In this document: positions 11,337-23,453 of the stretch, piece after piece
Layout of the letters: the number at the start of each line of letters is the position of its first letter
How positions within the stretch are numbered: position 1 is the first letter of the stretch
NCBI GenBank assembly: GCA_032622095.1
Contig: CP136068.1
Span: forward strand, 14,923,729-14,987,728
From: Siphonodentalium dalli
Lineage: Eukaryota > Mollusca > Scaphopoda > Gadilida > Siphonodentaliidae
DNA length: 64,000 nucleotides
Reading direction: 5' to 3'
Notes under the pieces: generated by a model
Databases searched by the model: none
What the model was told of the DNA's origin: nothing
The model's input: only the letters and a program-made list of their open reading frames with translations
Position numbers and translations under genes: made by a program

Positions 11337-13485
11337 CTATACCCCCAGTAAAATCACTCGCTGCATGTGTAATCTATGGCAGAGTATGGCAGCATAAAGT
11401 TGGAGTCCATTTATATTGGTTACCTCTTCGTTACTTTCGTCATTTCTTGTGTTGGATATGTCCAGTATTCTTGATATTTTCTCTTCTTCATTTAGGTCTT
11501 TAAACTGTTTTTTAAATATATTGTTGTATTCAGTTGCAAATTGGAGAAGGAACTCTCTTCTTATATGATTGAATGCTGAGCATCTAAGGATGAAATGGGA
11601 CGTTGTTTCCTCTTCTACCTTGCATAGCTTGCAGATACCATCAGATGTCTTGTCATATTTCTTCTTTAGGGTTTCAAGTCGGTATGTTCCAGTAACTAGT
11701 CTAAGGATTGTGTTGAGACGTGGGATAGCTCTCACATGATTCCCAATGATGTTAAGAACTGGATGATGATGACCGGATTTATATGCCTCGATGTTTAATA
11801 ATTTGAGTGAAGGATATAATCTGGCACTGCATTTTGCTCGTTCAATCCAATATGTATTAATTGCAATTTTCACTTCTGTCTTCCATTGGTCTTTATTATA
11901 TGGATGGTCTAGTAGATCGGTGGGTGTTGGAAGTTTGTATTTGAATAATACTTGTCTGACGGCAGCAAACCAGCTATGCCTGGATGAATCTGTCCACAAT
12001 AATTGTCGTGCAGCTAGTCTTCTTTCAATACTGTTTGAGGGTAGTCGACATATGTTGTTGAAGAATATAAGTGCTTTGGTATCGATGGTTGCTTCAACGG
12101 GTAGTACCCCTGTCAAAATATGTATAGCTGGATCAGGTGTTCTCATTGGAATTGCCAGAATCTGTTTCAGTAATTTCTTCTGAAAAATTTCTAGTTGTTG
12201 AAGGTGGTGACGATTTGGTAATATGATCTCATATCCATACAGAAAGATGGTAGAATGTAAATATTGTATAGGTGGATACATGTTTGAGGATCCAATCCAT
12301 TGTGTCCGTGAAATCATGCAGGCATTAAACTATAAGCGGCTCTTCTGGCTTTCTTTATGTTGTTTGAAATAGATGCTCCCATTGTTTTCTCAATTGATGG
12401 TGCACGAATAATACCAAGATGGGTAGTTTTCTCTACAGCTGGCATTCTGATGTATTTATTTTCCATCTGCGTTGTTCGTTGACAGGATTACGGATGTTGG
12501 TTGGTTTCACAGTGATGGTGACACTTTTTTGAGGTTGCAGGAGATATCTATGATTCCGGCTGTATTCTACTGCAACGTTGATTAATTGTTGTAGCTCCAT
12601 TGGGTTGTTACTAATTATAGCAACATCATCTGCACAGGCAGTAGCATTAAGGCGTATATTTCCAATATTCGTTCCCGCATCTGTTTGGTCGAATTTGTCC
12701 AGGAGATCTTCAATGTATATTTTATATAGATCTGCACTCAAAATAACACCTTGGCGGACTCCTTGGTTGGTATTGAATTCTTCAGATAGGTTACCTCTCC
12801 ATTTCACTTTCGATGTACACTGTGTGTGGATGTCGTCTATTAGTTTCCATGTTGACGTGTGTATTTGGTAGTGATATAATTTCTTCATGAGAATTTCTTT
12901 GGCGACTACATCAAATGCAGATTTTGCATCAAGGTATGCAACATATGTAACGTTGCCATCGTCTCGATTGCTTCTGATAACTTCTTCAAGCATTAGTGCA
13001 CTGTTCAGTGGCGAAGCATTTGCTGTGAATCCTCTTTTTAGTGGGGATTGTCGAGGAATAGTTTGTTTTCTCAAATCTTCTCTTAATACTAGTTCAATCA
13101 GCTTCAGGAGCACAGGTAAAATAGTGATACCTCGGTAGTTTGTAGATTCTGTTTTTACTCCCTTGTTTTTGTAAATAGGATTGAGCATTCCGACTTTTAA
13201 TTCTTGAGGAATAGATCTTTGTTGAATTATTAGGTTAATGATCTGTGTGATTAGAGGAATTGTTGAAGAGTTTGCATAGATCAAATGTTCAGCCGCTATA
13301 CCATACGCATCTGGTGCTTTGCCTTTGTTTAATCTTGCTAGAGCTTTAGTTATTACCTCTTCCGTTGTTTTCATTGGTGACGGGTCATCTACAATGTCGT
13401 TGATAATTTGATAGTCCATTGTGCAGTTGTTGTAGTATTGACAATTGTATAGTTGATTATCAGTTGGTTGGCATTTTGTGTCAAT
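11337..13485 (-). pseudogene. Non-LTR retrotransposon reverse transcriptase (ORF2), 5' truncated
   Basis: Two minus-strand segments, 13485-12433 and 12317-11337, form one ORF2 with a frame change between them; the bridging 115 bp still reads as conserved protein in the third frame. RT blocks include NYRGITILP, YLDAKSAFD, QGVRQGVILSADL and ACADDVAII, in which the usual YADD is altered to CADD. The C-terminal half has a zinc knuckle-like CKLCKVEEETTSHFILRC. The endonuclease domain is absent, so the copy is truncated at its 5' end near 13485. Such ORF2 proteins perform target-primed reverse transcription. I cannot assign the clade by eye. Confidence 0.85.
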
Positions 13486-13517
13486 ACCGTGGGGCAGGTT
13501 GGGTACGAAGTAGGTAC

Positions 13518-13935
13518 AGGTTACACTGGTGTAAATAAGGTTCCGAGTGACATCTAGCGGATGCGGGAGGTATATATAGGAGAGAATAAAAAATAGATAC
13601 TGGGCCCTGATTGGTCAATATCCTTGTGTGCTTTTTACATAGGTAAAATAACCATTGGCACAGGAATTAACCCTTTGTAGTGAAGTTTGAATTTTTTGGC
13701 GTGGTCTAAAATATGACTGTATTGTTTTATGCGGTTCTGACACTAGTTACGAAAACATAAGATTTAAAGGCGAATTCCCTGCTAGGCAGACATGATTTTT
13801 TTGTGTAAAAAGTTTCCCAAAATGTCAATTTTTCAGATTTAAAGAAAATTTTGGACCCAACATTTATATTGCCAACACTATACGCTAAAATGTTAGCACT
13901 GAGGCCTATGGAAAACATTTACACCAGTGTAACCT
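13518..13935. mobile_element. 418-bp MITE-like element with 19-bp TIRs
   Basis: AGGTTACACTGGTGTAAAT at 13518-13536 is the exact reverse complement of 13917-13935. The interior has no meaningful ORF. Flanks read GTAC at the left and ACAA at the right, so no clear target duplication can be stated. It sits immediately upstream of the truncated LINE. Confidence 0.65.
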
Positions 13936-14556
13936 ACAAAGTGTCGGCTCTTTCACTAATGGCCTTCTAACGTCAACCATTTCTGAGATATGCATTACAG
14001 TTTAAACGGAAGTTGCAAAACCCGCTCAAATTTGTGCTATTATTTCATAATAAACTGAATAAATATTAATTATTTCTAAGTTTTAATACATTTTATCAAA
14101 TTTATTAACTAATTTCTGCATTTAGAAGCAGAATCTTAGATTTAAATGTCAGAAAATCTGAAATCATCCCGCGATTACAACTCAATGATTTTTTTCTGAG
14201 GTGATCATTTCTCCGATATGATATCGTACTCGGTGAATTTTAGACGCACCCAAAAACCCAAGCTGTACACAGCGCCATCTACGCTCATGCTATGATTTAC
14301 CGCTGGCACCACGTAAATTATGAGAAGAATCAGCGCATTTTTTGGTTTGAGACTTGTGTTTGTCATAATTCATTATACACTATTCTGACAAAAAATAATG
14401 TTCATCTGCAATTGGATATTTGCCTGCCGGGTGAGATCAAATTAGTCGGAATATGTTCGATATTGTATCGCAAAATAGTCCGCTGAAAAAATCCTTCGCT
14501 GACCTTTCCCCGGAAGTAAACAAAGGCACATGTTTGAAAACACGATTTATTAATTA
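13936..14556. other. No gene recognised
   Basis: AT-rich sequence between the MITE and the first helicase block. No ORF or repeat stands out. Confidence 0.4.
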
Positions 14557-14835
14557 TGGATTTTAAAACATGTTGCATTCTTGCCAATGAGCAGATAAAT
14601 TTTAAATACGATTTAAAGAAGGGGCAACTTGATGCACTAGAGTATATTTTTAAAGGAAATGAGGTAATCGTCAATCTGCCATGTTGAGTATGGGAAGTGT
14701 GTCAACGGAAATCAACAGTATTGATTGTCAGTCCACTGAATATGGACCACCCAGATCAAATAACGAAGATTTCAACTTTGAACTTAGATATTAAAGCATG
14801 CCTATTAGACACCAACGCCAACCACAACTGGCAGT
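14557..14835 (+). pseudogene. RecQ-like helicase, block 1 (Q-like motif, motifs I and Ia)
   Basis: From ATG 14557 the frame gives LKKGQLDALEYIFKGNEV, like the start of a RecQ-type superfamily 2 helicase, then NLPC followed by a stop where the Walker A motif should be. In the next frame EYGKC replaces the expected GYGKS, so motif I is damaged. The original frame resumes with VLIVSPLN (motif Ia), DQITKISTLNLDIKACLLD. The block ends where LINE sequence begins. Blocks 2-4 follow at 16061, 17380 and 24411. RecQ-like enzymes unwind DNA using ATP. The damage argues for a pseudogene of a diverged paralogue rather than a working host RecQ. Confidence 0.6.
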
Positions 14836-15278
14836 GCCAATGGACTTTCTGCTCTGTTATCCTCTTCCATAAAATCAGATATAACCATGTAAACATCAGT
14901 GACTCTGCTCCACTAACACCACACGAGACCACAAAATTCCCCGCCCCTTCTATCGACCGAAATACCTTAGCACTTCCTTCGATCCTCGAACAATTTCTCT
15001 CTGGAACAAAATCCCAACCGACACTGCCTATATTCAGGACGCATCATTGTTTAAGGATGCCCTCCACATTCACTTCTATGAACCCGGTAAGAGCAAGCAG
15101 GGCACACCCACAAAACCACCACCAGTGCCAAAATAATGGTACATAGAATTCAAATGCTCTTGATTTTAATAATAATAAAAAAAATTAAAAAAATCTTTTA
15201 CCATCTTTTATTCATACTCCCCCTAATAATCATCAGTTCATTGAGGGCATGGGGTATACTGTAGATGTAGATGTAGAC
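14836..15278 (+). mobile_element. LINE 3' tail inserted in the helicase pseudogene
   Basis: After about 14868 the translation reads KIRYNHVNISDSAPLTP, then, in another frame, FDPRTISLWNKIPTD and SLFKDALHIHFYEP. This is the characteristic C-terminus of jockey/CR1-type reverse transcriptases (form FFPRTI..WN.LP). It is followed by an A-rich 3' UTR and ends near a short GATGTA repeat at 15256-15275, a 3'-tail pattern known in LINEs. Only about the last 80 residues survive, so it is a strongly 5'-truncated insertion. Confidence 0.65.
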
Positions 15279-16060
15279 TAGTGATGCGGACTGGACCAGA
15301 CCACCTTGGGTGGTCCAGTCCACTGCCAATGCGGTCCAGCCCATTCCTTGACCGGTCCAAAACTGTCCGGTCCACCTATAATAGGCTATATGTTAATGAA
15401 TTCTGTTTTCTCAATTTTTTACTCTGTATAGTACAAACTATAAGGTTACTGAGTTCAGTGCATTGCAATGAGTCCATATATGTTAAAACTTACATTGTTT
15501 GCCAATTGTATGCATCATTGTCTGTCTCTAGTGGGATATACTGGGAACGATGCACGATAATAGTATTTCTAGTAATGCGAACATGCACTAATTAAATGTA
15601 CTGGTATTGGACATATATGCAGCTACATGTAGGGCAAGAATGTGTTATAACCAATCTAACATGGCACTCAACTCATCGTATGCATGATTTGTATCATACT
15701 TATTTTCATTAAATTGAAATTTAAACGAAATAACTACCCGGTATACTGATTACAATTATACAAATGTGTACTAAAATGACAACTACATTAATTTTAGAGA
15801 TTGTGATGGCTGATTTTATAGTCCTGACAATTACAGTTATATACCTAAGTACAATTACTATTTGACTAATGTGACTGTCTTGTGTGTGTACAATGTAATG
15901 TGGTTTGCTTGTTTCTTCGATAATTATAAAGTTATGTTAAAAACAATAGATTACTCAATTCGATATCCATCCAAATTGATTAGTTGATGCCATGTTACAC
16001 GGTTTATGACAAATTGTTCCATACTCATTCAGTCCGCCCCTGGACCACACCGGTCCAAAG
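15279..16060. other. Intron-like sequence with GGTCC-rich motif cluster
   Basis: Positions 15285-15375 repeat short motifs such as GGTCCAGTCC and CCGGTCC, and a similar motif recurs just before block 2 (16039-16060). The rest shows no coding signal. Confidence 0.45.
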
Positions 16061-16230
16061 CGTGTATCTGTTTCTCTGGCTGATGTAGCAAAGGGGGATT
16101 TTGACATTGTGATAACCCATCCTGAGGCATTACTAAATTCAGCCGTTGGTTCCAATTTGATAGGAAAGGATATCTTTAAAGATGCAGTTACTGCTGTTGT
16201 GGTGGATGAGTGCCACATTGTTAAATGTGG
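16061..16230 (+). pseudogene. RecQ-like helicase, block 2 with DECH box
   Basis: The frame from 16061 reads VSLADVAKGDFDIVITHPEA, then LIGKDIFKDAVTAVVVDECH. VVDECH is motif II (Walker B) of RecQ-type helicases, which binds magnesium and drives ATP hydrolysis. The block is followed by TGTG/GTAAAT, a plausible splice donor, and preceded by an AAAG boundary. It is intact over its length, unlike block 1, which fits an exon of an intron-containing gene rather than a processed copy. Confidence 0.65.
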
Positions 16231-17379
16231 TAAATTATTGATATAATTGTATTATAGGTGGTAATTGATATAGTAATTCACAATGAACTCAGTACTATAT
16301 ACATGCTTCCATATTTAATATCATGTAGTATCATACTGAGTTCACTGTGAATTAGTGAGACCGTATAGCTACTAAATCGTGTACTGTAGTTAGGCTACAA
16401 AAGTTCTAATACATTGCCAGTCTAAGTTTGTGCATATACCATAAATTGAAATTTAGTTGAAATATCTGAGAACAGCAGATGTATAAAAATGAAGAAAAAA
16501 CCATTTGTTGAATTCAAGACTTTTAAGTGTTAACATATTAAGCAGAGCCTGGCTGAACCACATGATGGATCGCTTCCATCCTCAAGCGTTGATACCATTT
16601 AAAGGTGCTTTATCTCTTCCCTGAACTTTCTGTACAGATATGGGTGAAACGTGAAATAATATCAATATATTTGAATCAGGAGCTATTTTTGTTGCTAATA
16701 ATTAATTTGATTCTCTAATTATTAAAGAGAAAGGACAGAAAAGTGGTTATTGTTTTTTTTAGAACATTACAAGATATCTGGTTAGTAATCTATATTCATT
16801 ACACTTATGAAATTGTGGTAACAAATTCTTATCTTGTGTGGCTTTGGTAGCCTTTGATAATAATAATTCAAATAGTAATTGAAAATGAGTTTCATTGAGT
16901 TAGTTTGAACTTTGAAGTGATCCTGGGAAGAGATAGAGCATCTTTAATTGTGTTCTAAATATTCATGTGAAGGGGCAGATCGCTTGAGGCCCCATGGTTC
17001 ATAAAGCCAGTTGTCTGCGTGTAAATGTAGTAATCAGCTTTTTCTAGTTTCAAATAACATTGACTATAGCAAAACTGATTATACCCCAATGTCCCATAGG
17101 CATGGTGGGTATAAACACTAACTGTATTACATGAATCTAGTCCTTCATACATCTGTCCATCCACCAAAGCAGATGTCTATCTCACCCACTGTTCAAATTG
17201 TTTGTGGGGGGGAATACTTTTGGAAAGAAAGAAGATTCAACTTATTTATTGCTATATTAATCAAAATGGAAAATACACAACAGAGCGCACTTACACTAGG
17301 GTTGGTACTAACATAATTATCACAAGTTGTCCAAGTCGTACATAAAAAATATTATCAAAATCATCACATTTCACCATTT
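16231..17379. other. Intron-like sequence with a 20-bp hairpin
   Basis: No coding signal. Positions 16275-16294 and 16334-16353 are reverse complements with one mismatch. The remainder is plain AT-rich sequence between helicase blocks 2 and 3. Confidence 0.45.
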
Positions 17380-17573
17380 CAATGGAAAAAAAATCCGTAC
17401 TGCTTACAAAAAGTTGAAGTTATTGCCATCATCTTCCCTGGGATTCCCTTTGTTGCCATGAGTGGGAGTCTGACAACTCAAATGTTAAGTAATCTACACA
17501 AGACACTCGGTTTAGATAAGCCAGTGAAAGTCCAAGAAAATGCTGATAGGGCCAAAACAATATAATCCTGTGT
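17380..17573 (+). pseudogene. RecQ-like helicase, block 3 (motif III region)
   Basis: One frame reads GKKIRTAYKKLKLLP and the next continues IIFPGIPFVAMSGSLTTQML, then LHKTLGLDKPVKVQENADR. FVAMSGSLT sits where RecQ-family motif III is expected, coupling ATP hydrolysis to strand separation. One frameshift lies between the two parts and a stop follows ENADRAKTI. The next helicase segment is 6.8 kb away at 24411, with transposon sequence between. Confidence 0.6.
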
Positions 17574-17583
17574 TTCTGGTGAC
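17567..17583. repeat. 17-bp inverted repeat, left member
   Basis: CCTGTGTTTCTGGTGAC here is the exact reverse complement of 24363-24379. The pair brackets 6.8 kb including the hAT-like element and separates helicase blocks 3 and 4. A GC-rich AATAGGGGCGGG motif lies next to both members in direct orientation. Confidence 0.6.
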
Positions 17584-18413
17584 ACGCAAGAACAAAATAG
17601 GGGCGGGCGGGTGGCTTTTCATTTTATTTTATTTTTTTCATTTTATTTTCACCTTTGCTCAAAATGAATATGGCTGCTTCTCCTTGTTTTTAATGTACTA
17701 TGAAATAAATAAAACTCAAGTACATAATAATAGAATAGAGTGTAATTTATTGTTTTATTGAATAACACATGAAAAATAAGTTTAATTTGGCTGTGACCTA
17801 ATTGAAGTGTGGTATAATTTACGGTTTAACAGTACACACGATGTGTCCATTTTACATGGAAATCAATCGGTTTACACGAAAAATAAAATCAAATGTGTAC
17901 TAATTTTGCAAAATCAATAAAATGAAAACGTTTTCTTATTGTCAGTATAATTTATATATGGTAGCACCAATGACGTCACCTTAAGCGACATTCACACAGC
18001 GTCACATCATAACCCGACGGTGCGAGATCAATTGAAATATACACAGTGTCTAGATCAAAATGGTCTCCGACAAATGATAAAGCCGCGTCACTCATTGCCA
18101 TCATGTCGCTGTGATGTCTTTGACCTCAAACGATGAGTGAGACATTCTTTCAATTAACAGTCAGGTCACCGTGTGTGTCTGTACTAGTAATAGTGTCAAT
18201 TCCGGGTGCCACCAAACGTTATACTTACAGTAACTGATGCGCCCATTTGTACAGAACTGAATCCCAGTCACCTAGGGACCATCCACACAAAATTTGACTA
18301 AATTCTTCATCTCAGTTTCCCACTTGTAATTGCCTGAGAAAACATGTGTTTTTTTTAATGGACTAACTATCAGATTCACACTTGGCCTTGAAGATAGTTT
18401 GTTATCATAAGTT
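17584..18413. other. Unassigned sequence left of the hAT-like element
   Basis: No gene recognised. A 26-bp segment at 17908-17933 (core TGCAAAATCAATAAAATG) recurs at 24308-24333, to the right of the hAT-like element, suggesting both flanks belong to one older interrupted repeat. Confidence 0.45.
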
Positions 18414-18943
18414 ATTTATATTAGGCCTGTAACGATACGCTTGGCCACGATATGATACGTATCGCGATACGGGGCCAACGATACGATACGTATCGCGATA
18501 CGCAAAATTTGATCCCACGAGTAAATAGCTATTCAAGTTCAACACTCCAAATATGCACAACTCTCAGGTGTTATCGTAGAATGATTAACAATATATCATT
18601 TCACAGTTGGCAGTCAGTTGCTGGAGTTTCTGACTGAAAATGAGCTTTTCTGACAATATACTCAGATATAACTGTTAACAAGTAAGCACCCAGCGACAGT
18701 TCGCCATGCACCATTAAACTATATGCCTAATAATGGCACATGACGAAATGTCGCTGGGCAGCTGGGCTCTTATACACTACTAGTACTTTGTACTTTGAAG
18801 TGGCGAGCATGATGGAGCATCAAACATTAACTGAGTGTTTGTAAGTAAATTCACCCGAAGTTGATGTTCTTATTCATGAGGCATTGAAGTTATGCTAGGT
18901 TTTTACATGTTGGTCGTAACACCACGTCGCATGAGAACCAAAT

Positions 18944-19429
18944 GGTTCTATGTCCATTTTGGCGGGAAAATGAGTTATGGGTATCATTGGAATCGGAAGA
19001 GAATTTTCTATCGAATGAACCAAACATACTTTACCCTATATGCACCGTTCGTTCGTAAAACGCAGTGCATTTAGGCTCTATGTCCATAACGAACAAATTC
19101 GTCCGAGCAAAAAGGTTCTATCTCCTTAGCCAATGAAAATGACGATATACAAAAATTGACGAATGGCTGCTATGAAAAATATGCGATAATATACAATGAA
19201 TGTAAACAGGCATTTCTCACGATTTGTTCATATCACTTTCATTCTATATATGTTAATCTTACGCAGATATGACCCTGCTACCAATTTACATATTGTGCTA
19301 CTCATTGCTTATCGTTTAACCCCGTACCGCAGCTTGTTTTAGTCGGTACATGGAGATAGAACCCTTTTGCCCTGAAATAATATGCAGCAAAAATCCATGC
19401 CACTGCATAACGTTGCGGGAGATAGAACG
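18944..19429. promoter_or_regulatory. Left subterminal motif cluster of the hAT-like element
   Basis: Five copies of a 12-bp motif related to GGTTCTATSTCC occur at 18944 (+), 19074 (+), 19114 (+), 19352 (-) and 19418 (-). Repeated subterminal motifs are known transposase-binding sites in hAT elements; that role here is inference. Confidence 0.45.
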
Positions 19430-20027
19430 TTCTTGCTCTGGCAATTCCTACCCTAGTTCGTCCTCATCTCTTGAGAACCTTCTTATTTCGATATATTTAT
19501 TATTATATACATGTATATTATTTATGACTATACATTACATTGAACTAATACAAAAATAGTATGGTTATCGTATATATAGTGTACTTATATTCCCAAAGTT
19601 CATGCAAAGTCCCCAAGCACGCAAACATAGCCATGCATAGGGACGCCGGAATGTTTAGTTTATGGTTCCTGTTCGAATTTGCTAACATGAAAATAGTCAT
19701 GGTTGTAACATATTTTTGCGGGATATGCATTGTACACCCACATGTACGTTCATATATAACATATTAGGTTATAATCAGAAATGTTCAACCAGGCAGAAAA
19801 ATGGGACCACTTCTATTTAAGCCTCATCGGATATTGCGTATGAAATAGAAAATCGTCTGATATTTAGAAGTTAAACATACTTATTCTGTTCAATATTGGT
19901 CAAATAGAAGGCGAAAGATCTATTGGAGAAAGAACCTGAAAGGCGAGTTCTAGTCAAAATCGAATGAAACGAAGTTTGTTTATCTCCATTGTGATTCATT
20001 CCATCAGAAAAAAGATAAAAACTATAA

Positions 20028-20363
20028 ATGTGTCATTTAATTAACCAAATGTATGAAAAGTTGGATAGGAAATGCATTCAAGAAATTAGAGACAACCTAT
20101 TTGTCACCCCAGTTCACATGGAAAGGGGTCTCGGTCTAACGTGTAATGTTTATGACTCCAAGCCAATAGACCTCTCTGCGCTGGAAATACGACGCGTGAC
20201 TCCCGTTCTTAGCGAATTTGGGACCAGCTTTTCCGAGGGAGCTGCTGGTCATGCACTCGCCCACGGTAAGTGGTTTGTCTGTGAAAATATCCCAGTAATT
20301 TCTCTTCTCTACGACCGCGATATAACCCTGACCGCCGAAATCGACAATAAAAACACAAAATAA
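20028..20363 (+). other. Unrecognised open frame, 111 codons
   Basis: An uninterrupted plus-strand frame inside the hAT-like element (starting MCHLINQMYEKLDRK). I recognise no domain. A minus-strand frame of 79 codons overlaps it, so openness alone does not decide the coding strand. It could be a fragment of a hAT-encoded protein or chance. Confidence 0.2.
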
Positions 20364-20608
20364 ATAAATGTTCACGTGGAATTACATGATTTGTCAACAT
20401 ATACACAATAAATATAGACTGTCTACAACAGTACACACCTGCATGTTGCCTTGCATGATTGTGTAGACTATCTGTAGACGAGATAAGTCATATCATCCAT
20501 TGGTAAGACCAAGTGCAACCAATGGTTATGCTCTTTCATGTTGCAAGAGGTTGTAGAAATCCGACTCAATTAAGAAATAACCCGTGTGTGAGTTAGGTCT
20601 TTGCGGAG

Positions 20609-20803
20609 TTGAAGTTTATTGAGGTAAGCTTAACCTTGAACAGCAGAAGTCAGCAGACTCATGATCTGCATCAGGTTCTAGCTACGGTTAAGACAAAAAA
20701 GCTGCCGACGGAAAAGGTCAAGGACATACGAAGTATGATGCGATGGATGCCCGCAATCGACAAGGAGTTATATGATGTAATTTTTTCGCAAATAACTCTC
20801 TAA
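20609..20803 (+). other. Possible coding fragment of unknown function
   Basis: A 64-codon frame whose second half (KLPTEKVKDIRSMM, ELYDVIF) has the composition of genuine protein. It may be the last exon of a gene carried in the element. No family is recognised. Confidence 0.25.
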
Positions 20804-20907
20804 AATTGTAAAAGTACAGTAGCACAGTGATATTTGCATCTTTACTCTTTTCGATTGATTGTTCCTGTAGAAATAACTTTTATCAAATGAACATGAAGAC
20901 TTTAGCA

Positions 20908-21121
20908 TGGTACACTTTAACAAACAATAACATAAGTGGGTCCAGAATCACACCATCCGATAATATGAGATAAGATCAATGTTATTTATAGTCGGATATG
21001 TACAACGATATAAAAGACATATTGTTGTACATGCATATCCGACTAAAAATAAAATTAATCTTATCTCATCTGATGTTGTAATTTTGGACCCATTTATGTT
21101 ATTGTTTGTTAAAGTGTACCA
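20908..21121. repeat. Foldback repeat with arms of about 100 bp
   Basis: Arms 20908-21007 and 21023-21121 are reverse complements with scattered mismatches and short indels, around a loop of about 15 nt. It is nested inside the hAT-like element and resembles a palindromic MITE. Confidence 0.75.
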
Positions 21122-22579
21122 AAAGTGTAGACAGGATCTGAAAACTGAGTTGTTCCAAGTGATTAAAATCTATGCCGCGAGTTTACACACATGAGAGCCA
21201 TTGTGACTTTAAGTTTAAAATATTATTATTATTGTGATGTGGTGTTAGTTCGGGATTTCTAAGAAAATATTATTTGCCGAATATCATGTAAATTGTTCAT
21301 TGAAGTCAAGAAGTCATTGCATTTACTCTCGTGTGTTGAGTTCTTTCCAAACTGGACACTTTTTCACTAAGATGTTAACACAGATGTGTCTCAGAATATA
21401 AGTTTTCAATAATGTCTTCAATGGGTATATATTTTAATCATAGCCAAAATGTGCCAACGTTAAAGTCCTTGTGTCCCTTTATGTCAGTTTTGCCATGTTT
21501 TAATTTGTGTCTGTTTCTGACGCGCATAATTTGCTGAAGTTTGCTTTATAAGATTTTTCGTTCACGGTCGGCCTCGTTTTTAAAAAGGAAATTAAATAGT
21601 ATTATGCCGTTTGGCCGTAACCGAGTTAAAATAAAATAATCTTGTTCCCAAGTTTATTGAATGATTGTGTGGAATTAGAGCAGTGTACAACGAGTTAACT
21701 TTGTCAAGGTTCGAGTTGACTGCATGTAACACTTAAGTTAATTTTAACAGTGTATGAAACACAAAATTGTTTGATTTAAAAGAAAACGTTCTGTTATAAC
21801 GATCGTTATTGTCTTATTCGATTCAACAATTTCCCTGCGTGAGAAGGAATACCTTAATATAAGATATTTATTAACCACACAAGCACACGTCCACTGTGAC
21901 AGACTCGTAAAGGCATCGTGTCCCGGAGACCATGCACCATTTTGCACACACTGCCAAAAATTACTTTCTATGGAAATCAAGTGTTTTTCTGTGTCCATTA
22001 TATTTAAGTTGTCTCATCCCAGTGAGGATGATAGGGTCCCACGTCGCGTGCGAGGGTTTCATATCCGGCCGAGGGCGCGATTTGAGACCATGTCACCCCA
22101 CTGTGCCGAGACAACGATTTTGTCAAATGATTGGTTTATCTAGATTTTTGTGGCGGAATCTGTACGGATTTCCGATCGTCAGTAACTTCGATCGTTTTAC
22201 CGACATTTTAAAAGCTTTAAGAATTTTCGCTTGTTGTTAAGTTTTCGATTATAAAATCCTCGTTTGATAAATATCGTGCGATTGACACTGACCTGATGTG
22301 TTCAGAATATTAGACTGTGTGTATTTTGGATTCGTGAGTGTCATTAGCTTGAATTAAAATATCATTCGAATACAACGGAGTAATTCTTTTTCCCGCATCT
22401 TCCTAGAAATCAACAATATATAATATGTGTGTAACAGACACGCTACAACATACCTTGCCACGAACCTAAATTAATCGTAAGCAAATGCAAGAACACGAAC
22501 CCGCAGTACTGACCACTTACCAGTACCTTTGTTGAACGCTTTAGTCCGCACCAAAATATGCAGTTCCGGTGAGCCATAA

Positions 22580-22839
22580 CGTTCTATCTCCGAGCGCTTT
22601 TTAGCCCGGAGACAAAGTGGGAGTTTTGTGCATAACAGTTCTATCTCCAAACACGTTTTCACGTTTTTCACGAAAACTCTTTGGTTTTAGGTATTAATAT
22701 TTCACATGGAATCACGTTGTGATATATTGTAACCGTTTAACTCAACTACAACAACATTACAGCTATTTAAGTTTGAAGAATCGGATCATGAATCTTCAAC
22801 ATCGATTTCCCACAAAACGTGCCAATGGGACATAGAACC
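22580..22839. promoter_or_regulatory. Right subterminal motif cluster of the hAT-like element
   Basis: Copies of the GGTTCTATSTCC-related motif lie at 22580 (+), 22637 (+) and 22828 (-). The last sits in a longer block that is the inverted counterpart of 18925-18960. Confidence 0.45.
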
Positions 22840-23453
22840 CTTTAGTTCTCATACGACGACCAGTCTTGTAAGAGGTTGCCGTCGAACATAATTTGCCGAT
22901 CGTTTTAGTTCTGTCTGTCTTAATGCGTCCATCCTCTTCAAGTTCAACGGTGTACGTCCCAAAACCAAAATATTGCCAGACTTTCGACCTGTAGACCGCT
23001 GGCGGATTGACAAGTTTTAAGCTTTGAGCAGACATCTTTCCACAGCCCACGTGTTGTTGTTTTGCCGCAGACGATATATCCAATATACTAGTATTTGATT
23101 GGTTGAAATCACAGCAGTTCATCAAATTAAACCAATCAGAGCATGGCTTACAGTCTGAGGCTAGGTTACGGAGGTCAGTCATTTCAGTTCGCCAACGTTT
23201 GTGTCAAAGGTCAAAGTGCGGTCTCACGGAAACAAACGAAATTTACAGATTCACTTCCGATAACACTTCGTAAGCATTCACAGCTTACGGAAACGAACGA
23301 GGGGACCCGATTGACTTCGCATGGTAACTGCATAATAGCGGAACTGTATCGTAGTGTATTGAAATTACAGTCAAATGAATCGCGTATAGAATCTTGAATG
23401 ACGAATCGCGATGCATCGAAATCGCGATGAATCGTTACAGGCCTAATTTATAT

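Larger units (their letters stand above)
18422..23445. mobile_element. hAT-like DNA transposon, about 5.0 kb
   Basis: The ends are inverted repeats, TAGGCCTGTAACGAT at the left and ATCGTTACAGGCCTA at the right, flanked by a perfect 8-bp duplication ATTTATAT (18414-18421 and 23446-23453). End sequence and duplication length fit the hAT superfamily. Subterminal DNA is rich in ATACGTATCGCGATACG-type palindromes. Motifs of the form GGTTCTATSTCC recur eight times near the two ends. No recognisable transposase remains, so this is a non-autonomous or decayed copy. Confidence 0.8.

Noticed and set aside
12578-13138. Plus-strand frames over the LINE reverse transcriptase
   Set aside because: They are shadows of the minus-strand RT, which carries all RT motifs.
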